DNA of 64,000 nt from Chromohalobacter canadensis (lineage in GTDB: Bacteria > Pseudomonadota > Gammaproteobacteria > Pseudomonadales > Halomonadaceae), in NCBI RefSeq assembly GCF_034479555.1, contig NZ_CP140151.1, forward strand, positions 2,418,001 through 2,482,000, written 5' to 3'. Under the pieces are notes generated by a model that made no database searches, was not told the DNA's origin, and was given only the letters and a program-made list of their open reading frames with translations. This document shows positions 56,742-64,000 of the stretch, piece after piece (positions within the stretch are counted from its first letter, which is position 1; each line of letters begins with the position of its first letter). Both the position numbers and the translations under genes were made by a program.

Positions 56742-57053
56742 ACTGCATGCGTGTAAATTCACTACATCGTGTAAGACTTTGTTGTACCCCTGCGATATGG
56801 CCTAAGCGGGCATGGTCAATAAGTATTTTGCAAGTCGCTTGCGGCCTATCGAATTGGCAGCAGACGGCGTTTGCGGTATCGTCGTGCCCTGAATCCGTGC
56901 GTCTTGCACGCCCCGCTGTAAGGAAATTACAGAAAGTTTTCTCGGAGACACGACCCAAAGAAGGTCGCGCCCGCACTGAAGAGCGCCACAGGCCCCATCG
57001 CGATGCGTAGACGGGCCATGACCGACATACAATCTTCATTCGGAGAGACGTCT
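56742..57053. other. 312-base leader upstream of aceE
   Basis: No gene is supported. It contains two direct GTGTAA words near 56755-56780 and an inverted repeat CTGTAA-N5-TTACAG at 56916-56932. It presumably holds the aceEF promoter and control sites. I see no clear match to the PdhR consensus AATTGGT-N3-ACCAATT. Confidence 0.45.
56916..56932. promoter_or_regulatory. Inverted repeat upstream of aceE
   Basis: CTGTAAGGAAATTACAG has perfect 6-base arms around five bases, 122-138 bases before the aceE start. Candidate operator for aceEF; the binding protein is unknown. Confidence 0.4.
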
Positions 57054-59744
57054 ATGAGTCTGGAGGCAAGAAACGATCTCGATCCGATCGAAACCACGGA
57101 ATGGCTGGATTCCTTGGCCTCGGTCATCGAGCATGAGGGCGAAGAGCGCGCTCGGTATATCATGAGCCGCTTGGCGGATCGTCTGCGTCGCGATGGCTCT
57201 TCACCCCCCTTTTCCGGGACTACGCCGCATCGCAACACCATTCCGGTGCATCGTGAAGCCAAGATGCCCGGCGATATGTTCATCGAGCGCAAGATACGTT
57301 CGGCTATTCGCTGGAACGCGATGGTGCAGGTGCTGCGCGCCAACAAGAAGCACAAGGGCCTGGGCGGTCATATCGCCAGTTATCAGTCCAGTGCGACCTT
57401 GTACGAAGTGGGTTTCAACCACTTCTTCCGCGCAGACAATGGCGACCATAAGGGCGATTTGCTGTATATCCAGGGGCACGTCACGCCGGGCATCTATGCG
57501 CGCTCATTCCTGGAAGGCCGTCTGACGCAGGAGCAGATGGACAACTTCCGTCAGGAAGTCGACGGCGAAGCGCTGCCTTCTTACCCCCACCCGTACCTGA
57601 TGCCGGAGTACTGGCAGTTCCCCACGGTTTCCATGGGACTGGGTCCGATCCAGGCAATCTATCAGGCCCACGTGATGAAGTATCTGCATTCGCGTGAGCT
57701 CGAGGACATGAAAGACCGCAAGGTCTGGGCGTTCCTGGGCGACGGCGAGTGCGATGAGCCGGAATCGCTGGGCGCGCTGCATCTGGCCAGCCGCGAGAAG
57801 CTCGACAACCTGATCTTCGTCATCAACTGCAACCTGCAACGTCTCGACGGGCCGGTGCGCGGCAATTCGCGCGTTATCGACGAGCTCGAAGGCGTCTTCC
57901 GCGGTGCCGGTTGGAACGTGATCAAGGTCATCTGGGGCGGTCAGTGGGACCCGCTGTTCGAACAGGACACCAAGGGCATGCTGCAAAAGCGCATGGATGA
58001 GGCGGTCGACGGCGAGTACCAGAACTACAAAGCTCAGGGTGGCAAGTACACCCGCGAGCATTTCTTCGGCAAGTACGATGAAACCGCGGAGATGGTCGAG
58101 GATTACTCCGACGAGCAGATCTTCCGTCTCAATCGCGGCGGTCACGATCCGCAGAAGGTCTACGCGGCCTACCATGAAGCGGTCAACAATGCCGGCAATC
58201 AGCCCACCGTGATCCTGGCGCACACCGTCAAGGGCTATGGCATGGGTGGCGGCAGCGGCGAAGCCGACATGGAAGCCCACCAGATCAAGTCGATGGATAC
58301 CGACGCCCTCAAGGCGTTTCGCGATCGTTTCGGCGTGCCGATCTCTGACGAGCAGATCGACAGCGGTGACATCCCATACTACAAGCCTGACGACGACACC
58401 CCGGAGATGAAGTATCTGCATCTCCAGCGTGAAAAGCTCGGCGGCTTCTTGCCGGCGCGCAAGAACGACTTCGAGGCACTCGAGATCCCCGGTCTCGATG
58501 ACAAGATGTTCGCCAGCCAGCTCAAGGGTTCCGGCGACCGTGAAGTATCCAGCACGATGTCCTTCGTGCGTGTGCTCAATGGCTTGGTCAAGAACAAGCA
58601 GCTCGGCTCGCGTGTGGTACCGATCATTCCCGACGAGGCACGTACGTTCGGGATGGAGGGCATGTTCCGTCAGCTCGGCATCTACGCCGCCGAAGGCCAG
58701 AAATACGAGCCGATGGATGCCGGTCAGATCATGTACTACCGCGAGGACCAGAAGGGCCAGATTCTCGAGGAAGGCATCACCGAAGCCGGTTCTATCTCCG
58801 CGTGGATCGCGGCGGCGACGGCGTATGCCAACCACCATCTGCCGCTGATTCCGTTCTACGTCTATTACTCGATGTTCGGCTTTCAGCGCGTCGGTGATCT
58901 GGTCTGGGCCGCCGGCGACCTGCAGGCGCGTGGTTTCATGATCGGCGGCACCGCCGGGCGTACCACCATCAATGGCGAAGGCCTGCAGCACCAGGACGGT
59001 CACAGCCATATCCTGATGTCGACCGTGCCGTCGTGCCGTGCCTACGACCCGTGCTATGGCCACGAAGTCGCGGTGATCCTGCAGGATGGCCTGAAGCGCA
59101 TGTTCCAAGACAAGGAAAACTGCTTCTACTACCTGACCGTGATGAACGAGAACTACCCGCACCCGGAGATGCCGAAGGGCAGCGAGGAAGGCATCATTCG
59201 CGGCATGTATCTGCTGCAGGAAGGCAAGAAGGATGGTCGCAAGAAGCAGCCGCGCGTGCAGCTCATGGGCAGCGGGACGATTCTGCGTGAAGTCGAGGCT
59301 GCCGCCGAGATGCTGGCGGAAGAGCACGACGTCGTCGCCGATGTGTGGAGTGTGACCAGCTTCAACGAACTGCGTCGCGAAGCGCTCGAATACGACCGGT
59401 TGCAGTTCCTCGACTACGATGAAAAGCGTGAGCAGCCGTGGGTGTCACAGCAACTGGCTGGTGTCGAAGGGCCGGTCATCGCCTCGACCGATTACATGAA
59501 GCTCTACGCCGATCAGATTCGTGCTTGGGTACCGAGTGACTTTCACGTGCTGGGGACCGATGGTTTCGGGCGTTCCGACACGCGTGAAGCGCTGCGTCGT
59601 TTCTTCGAAGTCGACCGCTACTACGTCACCATTCAAGCGCTGCGCGCGCTGGCCAACCGCGGTGAGATCGACGCCAAGGTCGTCAATGATGCCATGAAGA
59701 AGTACGGCATCGACCCCGCCAAGCCCAGCCCGCTGGTGTCTTGA
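57054..59744 (+). CDS. aceE: Pyruvate dehydrogenase E1 component, homodimeric type
   Basis: An 896-residue ThDP-dependent E1 that decarboxylates pyruvate and acetylates the lipoyl domains of AceF. N-terminal NDLDPIETTEWLDSL, ThDP-Mg motif starting GDGECDEPESLGAL and ending in INCNLQRLDGPVRGN, active-site loop HTVKGYGMGGGSGEADMEAHQ, and C-terminal SFNELRREALEYDR are typical. ATG at 57054 has GGAGAG 7 bases upstream, so the open frame from 57003 is not used. Length close to E. coli AceE (887). Confidence 0.97.
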   Translation: MSLEARNDLDPIETTEWLDSLASVIEHEGEERARYIMSRLADRLRRDGSSPPFSGTTPHRNTIPVHREAKMPGDMFIERKIRSAIRWNAMVQVLRANKKHKGLGGHIASYQSSATLYEVGFNHFFRADNGDHKGDLLYIQGHVTPGIYARSFLEGRLTQEQMDNFRQEVDGEALPSYPHPYLMPEYWQFPTVSMGLGPIQAIYQAHVMKYLHSRELEDMKDRKVWAFLGDGECDEPESLGALHLASREKLDNLIFVINCNLQRLDGPVRGNSRVIDELEGVFRGAGWNVIKVIWGGQWDPLFEQDTKGMLQKRMDEAVDGEYQNYKAQGGKYTREHFFGKYDETAEMVEDYSDEQIFRLNRGGHDPQKVYAAYHEAVNNAGNQPTVILAHTVKGYGMGGGSGEADMEAHQIKSMDTDALKAFRDRFGVPISDEQIDSGDIPYYKPDDDTPEMKYLHLQREKLGGFLPARKNDFEALEIPGLDDKMFASQLKGSGDREVSSTMSFVRVLNGLVKNKQLGSRVVPIIPDEARTFGMEGMFRQLGIYAAEGQKYEPMDAGQIMYYREDQKGQILEEGITEAGSISAWIAAATAYANHHLPLIPFYVYYSMFGFQRVGDLVWAAGDLQARGFMIGGTAGRTTINGEGLQHQDGHSHILMSTVPSCRAYDPCYGHEVAVILQDGLKRMFQDKENCFYYLTVMNENYPHPEMPKGSEEGIIRGMYLLQEGKKDGRKKQPRVQLMGSGTILREVEAAAEMLAEEHDVVADVWSVTSFNELRREALEYDRLQFLDYDEKREQPWVSQQLAGVEGPVIASTDYMKLYADQIRAWVPSDFHVLGTDGFGRSDTREALRRFFEVDRYYVTIQALRALANRGEIDAKVVNDAMKKYGIDPAKPSPLVS

Positions 59745-59900
59745 GCCCCGTTGATGTCTTGGACCGAAGGGTCCCATCAAGGTGCCGTCACCGCTTAAAT
59801 GCGGTGGCGGCCATGGCCAGATTGCCTGGTCTGATCGCGTCATCCGGTCGGTATCGAGGGCCGGAGCGATCAGACCGCCAGATTGGAAAGGAGCGCGACC

Positions 59901-61958
59901 TTGAGTAGCGAAATCATCAAAGTTCCCGATATCGGCGGTAGCGAAGGCGTCGAGATCATCGAGGTGGCGGTATCCGAGGGCGATGTCATCGCGCCCGAGG
60001 ACACCATGATCACTCTGGAATCCGACAAAGCCAGCATGGACGTCCCTGCGCCCAAGGGCGGTAAGGTCGTCAAAGTGCTGGTCAAAGAAGGCGACAGCGT
60101 CTCCGAGGGCGACGATATTCTCGAGCTCGAAGCGGAAGGCGGTGGCGACGACGATGCTAAGGATGCTCCGTCGCAGGAAAGCAGTGCATCAGGCGATAGC
60201 GACGAAGATCAAGACGACGCCAAGCCCGAAAAGGCGGCGCCGAAGAAGAAGTCTTCCGGTGGCGGCAAGCGCACCGTCGAGATCAAGGTGCCGGATATCG
60301 GTGGCAGCGAAGGCGTCGAAATCATCGAGGTGCCGGTCAGTGAGGGCGATGAGGTCAGCGCGGAAGACTCGCTGATCACGCTGGAATCCGACAAGGCCTC
60401 CATGGACGTACCGAGCCCCTACAGCGGCAAGCTCGTCTCGTTGGCGGTCAAGGAGGGCGACAGCGTCTCCGAGGGTGATCTGATCGGCAGCATGGAGATC
60501 GCCGGCGAAGGTGACGACGAAGACGACGATACCGACGAAGCGCCGGCGGAAGGCGACTCCGGCAGTGCCGAGTCGGACGCGGACACCGAGGATCAAGACG
60601 CCGACGAGGATGCCGAAGAAGGCGGCGACGAGGGAGGCCGCAAGGAACTCCGCGTCCCGGATATCGGCGGCAGCGAGAACGTGCCGATCATCGAATTGGC
60701 GATTAGCGAAGGCGATGAGATTGACGCGGAAGATACGTTGATCACGCTGGAATCCGACAAGGCCTCCATGGACGTGCCCAGCCCCTACAAGGGCAAGGTG
60801 GTCGAGGTCTCGGTCAAGGAAGGCGACAGCGTCTCCGAGGGTGACCTGATCGGCTATATAGAAGCGGCTGGCACCAAGAAGCCGGCCAAGAAAGCCGATG
60901 CCGGCAAGAAGCCCGACGCTGGTAAGGCGGATCAGAAGGCCGATGCCGGCCAGCAAAAAGCCAGTGCTGCCAAGCACCCGGCGGGCGAGCCGAGCCCCGA
61001 AGCGCGTCACAAGCAAGGCGACGACAAGACGGCGGGTGCTCATGTGCATGCCGGTCCGGCGGTGCGCATGCTGGCCCGCGAACTGGGTGTCGATCTGGCC
61101 CAGGTCACACCTACCGGGCCCAAGCGCCGCGTGCTGAAGGAAGACGTGCAGGGCTACGTCAAGAATGCGCTTCAGCAGCGTTCCAGCGGCGCCGAGAAGG
61201 GGGCAGCGCCGAGTGGCGGTGCGGGCATTCCGGCGGTGCCGGACATCGACTTCAGCCAGTTCGGCGAGGTCGAGGAAAAGCCCATGGGTCGCCTGATGAA
61301 AGCGGGCGCGGCCAACCTGCATCGCAGCTGGCTCAACGTACCGCACGTGACTCAGTTCGACGAAGCGGATATCACCGAGCTCGAAGCCTTCCGCAAGTCG
61401 ATGAAGGACGAGGCCGCCAAGCAGGACGCCAAGCTCACGCCGCTGCCGTTCATGATCAAGGCCTGCGCCTATGCCTTGCAGAAGTTCCCGCAGTTCAACG
61501 TCAGCCTGAAGAGCGACGGCGAGACCCTGGTGCAGAAGCATTACGTGCACATCGGCATCGCCGTGGACACGCCGGACGGGTTGATGGTGCCGGTGATCCG
61601 CAACGCCGACCAGAAATCGTTGATCGACCTGGCCAAGGAATCGGTCGAGCTGGCCGGCAAGGCGCAGTCGAAGAAGCTCAAGCGCGAGGAGATGACCGGT
61701 GGTTGCTTCACCATCTCCAGCCTGGGCTCCATCGGCGGGACTGCCTTCACGCCCATCGTCAACGCCCCGGAAGTCGCCATCCTCGGCGTTTCCAAGGCGC
61801 AGACGAAGCCGGTGTGGGACGGTGCGGAGTTCGCCCCAAGGCTGATGATGCCGCTGTCGTTGTCCTACGACCACCGGGCAGTCAACGGCGCCGACGCGGC
61901 TCGCTTCACGGCCTTTTTGGCCCAGGCGCTGAGTGATATTCGTCGCCTGCTGATGTGA
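59901..61958 (+). CDS. aceF: Pyruvate dehydrogenase E2, dihydrolipoamide acetyltransferase with three lipoyl domains
   Basis: A 685-residue E2. Three lipoyl domains carry ESDKASMDVP with lipoylated Lys43, Lys165 and Lys287, exactly 122 residues apart, joined by Asp/Glu-rich and Ala/Lys/Pro-rich linkers. The subunit-binding domain (AGPAVRMLARELGVDLAQV) is near residue 385; the catalytic domain ends with the LSYDHRAVNGADAARF active site. I start at TTG 59901 because GGAG lies 7 bases upstream and the reading then begins MSSEIIKVPDIGG, the conserved N-terminus; an upstream TTG at 59883 lies within the ribosome site. The E3 gene lpd is not in the window downstream. Confidence 0.96.
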   Translation: MSSEIIKVPDIGGSEGVEIIEVAVSEGDVIAPEDTMITLESDKASMDVPAPKGGKVVKVLVKEGDSVSEGDDILELEAEGGGDDDAKDAPSQESSASGDSDEDQDDAKPEKAAPKKKSSGGGKRTVEIKVPDIGGSEGVEIIEVPVSEGDEVSAEDSLITLESDKASMDVPSPYSGKLVSLAVKEGDSVSEGDLIGSMEIAGEGDDEDDDTDEAPAEGDSGSAESDADTEDQDADEDAEEGGDEGGRKELRVPDIGGSENVPIIELAISEGDEIDAEDTLITLESDKASMDVPSPYKGKVVEVSVKEGDSVSEGDLIGYIEAAGTKKPAKKADAGKKPDAGKADQKADAGQQKASAAKHPAGEPSPEARHKQGDDKTAGAHVHAGPAVRMLARELGVDLAQVTPTGPKRRVLKEDVQGYVKNALQQRSSGAEKGAAPSGGAGIPAVPDIDFSQFGEVEEKPMGRLMKAGAANLHRSWLNVPHVTQFDEADITELEAFRKSMKDEAAKQDAKLTPLPFMIKACAYALQKFPQFNVSLKSDGETLVQKHYVHIGIAVDTPDGLMVPVIRNADQKSLIDLAKESVELAGKAQSKKLKREEMTGGCFTISSLGSIGGTAFTPIVNAPEVAILGVSKAQTKPVWDGAEFAPRLMMPLSLSYDHRAVNGADAARFTAFLAQALSDIRRLLM

Positions 61959-61981
61959 TCCAAGCGCGTTCACGACGTGAC

Positions 61982-62011
61982 AAAAGCGGCCCTCTCGGGG
62001 GCCGCTTTTTT
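61982..62011 (+). terminator. Rho-independent terminator of aceEF
   Basis: AAAAGCGGCCC and GGGCCGCTTTT are complementary around a short loop (CTCTCGG region) and end in TTTTTT, 24 bases after the aceF stop. Because both sides have A/T runs it could act in both directions. Confidence 0.92.
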
Positions 62012-62230
62012 ATGTCGCGACAAACGGAGCCGGCTTTCACGCGCGCGACGAAAGTACAACGCTTCAGGTAACTCCATGAAAAAAGGCGAATTATGGCGCT
62101 TGGAGCCGGCCGCTCCCAAGGCGGGCGTGCTTGTGCCGCTTGAGCCGTGCAGGTATCGTCATGGGCCATTCCCAAGGCAATGGCGTGCGCTTCATGGGGC
62201 ATGTCATGGCCGACAACGAACATGTGATGA

Positions 62231-62908
<678 letters not shown>

Positions 62909-63051
62909 ACCTCTCTGCTTGCTGCGCGGCGTCCCTGGCGCCGCGTAATGACGACCTGCGTCAAGATTGCATCGGGCGGTGCGCCGGGCGTTTTGCCAAT
63001 GACTGATGGCACGTTTATAGTGCGTGCTCACCCGCTGCTCAATGATCGCCG

Positions 63052-63738
63052 ATGCCTACTCTGTTGGCCCTGGATGCCTCTACTAGCGCCTGTTCTTGCG
63101 CCCTGTGGCGCGATGGCCATGTCATCTCCCGTTATCGTGACGCCCCGCGTCAACACACCCAACTGCTGATGCCGATGGTCGATGACGTGCTGGCCGAGGC
63201 AGGCGTCGGTCTCTCCGATCTCGATGCGTTGGCTTACGGTCGTGGGCCGGGCTCGTTCACCGGCTTGCGTATCGCTGCCGGGACGGCGCAGGGGCTGGCT
63301 TTCGCACTCGAGTGTCCCTTGATCGGCGTATCTACTTTGGAAGCCCTGGCGCTTGCTGCGCATCGGCGTCTCCATGCGCGCTATGTGGTGGCGGCAATGG
63401 ACGCGCGCATGGACGAGATATACGCCGCTGCCTATCGTTGCCACGACGGCACGCTCGAGCCACTCGTGGAGGAAGCCGTGTTGATACCGGAGCGGTTGCG
63501 CCTGCCTGCGGCCTTTCACGATGTCGACTGGGTTGGCATCGGCTCGGGCTGGACCTTACGCGAGCGTATGCCCGTCGAGGTGCAATCGGCGCTCGGCCAA
63601 TGCCTGAGCGAGCCGCAGCCTGCCGCCGAAGACATGGTGCGACTGGCGGCACAGGCCTGGGAGGCGGGGGAGCGTCCCGCCGCCGACGAGGCGGTCCCGG
63701 TGTATTTGCGCAATGAAGTGGCGTGGAAACGCGCCTAA
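63052..63738 (+). CDS. tsaB: tRNA threonylcarbamoyladenosine biosynthesis protein TsaB
   Basis: A 228-residue ASKHA-fold protein that supports TsaD in making t6A37 in ANN-decoding tRNAs. LALDASTSACSCALW and YGRGPGSFTGLRIAAGTAQGLAFA are the family's signatures; the middle DARMDEIYAAAYR is also typical. It acts with TsaD and TsaE, encoded elsewhere. Located 143 bases after adk and 85 before uppP. Confidence 0.94.
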   Translation: MPTLLALDASTSACSCALWRDGHVISRYRDAPRQHTQLLMPMVDDVLAEAGVGLSDLDALAYGRGPGSFTGLRIAAGTAQGLAFALECPLIGVSTLEALALAAHRRLHARYVVAAMDARMDEIYAAAYRCHDGTLEPLVEEAVLIPERLRLPAAFHDVDWVGIGSGWTLRERMPVEVQSALGQCLSEPQPAAEDMVRLAAQAWEAGERPAADEAVPVYLRNEVAWKRA

Positions 63739-63823
63739 GCGTTTCTTAAGCTCCCGAGAATAATAATGGCGTGCTCGCACGCTCGTACGCAGCGTCATTT
63801 TTTCGTTGCTTCAAGGACATTTC

Positions 63824-64000
63824 ATGGATTGGTTGCACGTCGTTGCGCTGGCCATCATTCAAGGCCTTACCGAATTCCTGCCCATTTCGTCATCCGCTCA
63901 CCTGATTCTCCCGTCGCAGTTGCTGGGCTGGCCCGATCAAGGATTGGCCTTCGATGTGGCTGTACATGTCGGCTCGCTCGCCGCGGTGGTGCTGGTCTTT
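63824..64000 (+). CDS. uppP: Undecaprenyl-diphosphate phosphatase, N-terminal part (cut by window end)
   Basis: The first 59 residues of an integral membrane phosphatase that recycles the cell wall lipid carrier. [20 protein letters not shown] is the diagnostic E(T/F)LP-SSSAH active-site motif of the BacA/UppP family. AAGGA lies 7 bases before the ATG. The gene continues past the end of the window. Confidence 0.95.
   Translation, partial: MDWLHVVALAIIQGLTEFLPISSSAHLILPSQLLGWPDQGLAFDVAVHVGSLAAVVLVF

Noticed and set aside
57504..59327. 607-residue open frame antisense to aceE
   Set aside because: Entirely inside aceE on the opposite strand; its composition follows from the GC-rich codons of aceE and it has no ribosome site or recognisable domain.
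60189..61973. 594-residue open frame antisense to aceF
   Set aside because: Mirrors the lipoyl repeats of aceF; no independent coding signal.
62918..62945. GCGGCG-N7-CGCCGC after adk as a terminator
   Set aside because: Stem is short and no T run follows; not enough to call a terminator.

Overview
The window looks like a chromosomal segment of a high-GC gammaproteobacterium, most likely a halophile of the Halomonadaceae (Halomonas/Chromohalobacter type). This rests on acidic proteins, a BCCT carrier, a DeoR-controlled deo operon, an iol cluster with the IolC-DUF2090 fusion, and the gene orders pqqABCDE, scpA-scpB-rluB and aceE-aceF. The placement is inferred from gene content only; no phylogeny was run.

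Layout. 0.1-8.5 kb: RhlE-type helicase, an operon of BCCT carrier, CocE-type hydrolase and LysR regulator, a DUF3820 protein, and a pair of half-size YdcZ (DUF606) membrane proteins divergent from a second LysR gene. 8.5-14.1 kb: nucleoside salvage operon deoC-deoA-deoB-deoD-cdd (minus strand), divergent from its DeoR-type repressor, with operator-like TGTTA/TAACA repeats between. 14.3-16.8 kb: MHYT-PAS-GGDEF-EAL protein. 17.2-31.4 kb: myo-inositol catabolism, with iolI-iolH-iolG, iolC-iolD-iolE-mmsA, a tautomerase resembling malonate semialdehyde decarboxylase, an NCS1-family carrier, and divergently an RpiR-type regulator plus iolB. Copies of a GGAA-N6-TTCC palindrome lie before the NCS1 gene and the regulator, with a weaker copy before iolC. 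31.4-43.3 kb: AraC regulator/alcohol dehydrogenase, tesB, tadA, mltF, purL, a small monooxygenase, a zinc ribbon protein and radD.

43.2-48.5 kb is the accessory hot spot. A lower-GC block of about 3.1 kb encodes a MocR regulator, a class I glutamine amidotransferase and a YiiM-like MOSC protein. It lies between two identical 57-bp copies of the radD 3' end, as if inserted at an attachment site, but carries no recombinase. Just beyond it begins the PQQ operon. A 25-residue pqqA is intact, but pqqB is split after its fifth codon by a 1076-bp IS481-family element with recognisable inverted ends and a 6-bp target duplication; pqqC, pqqD and pqqE follow intact.

50.8-64 kb is housekeeping: scpA-scpB-rluB, three identical tRNA-Lys genes with a terminator, nadA and nadC (convergent), ampD, the pyruvate dehydrogenase genes aceE-aceF, adk, tsaB and the start of uppP, which is cut by the window end.
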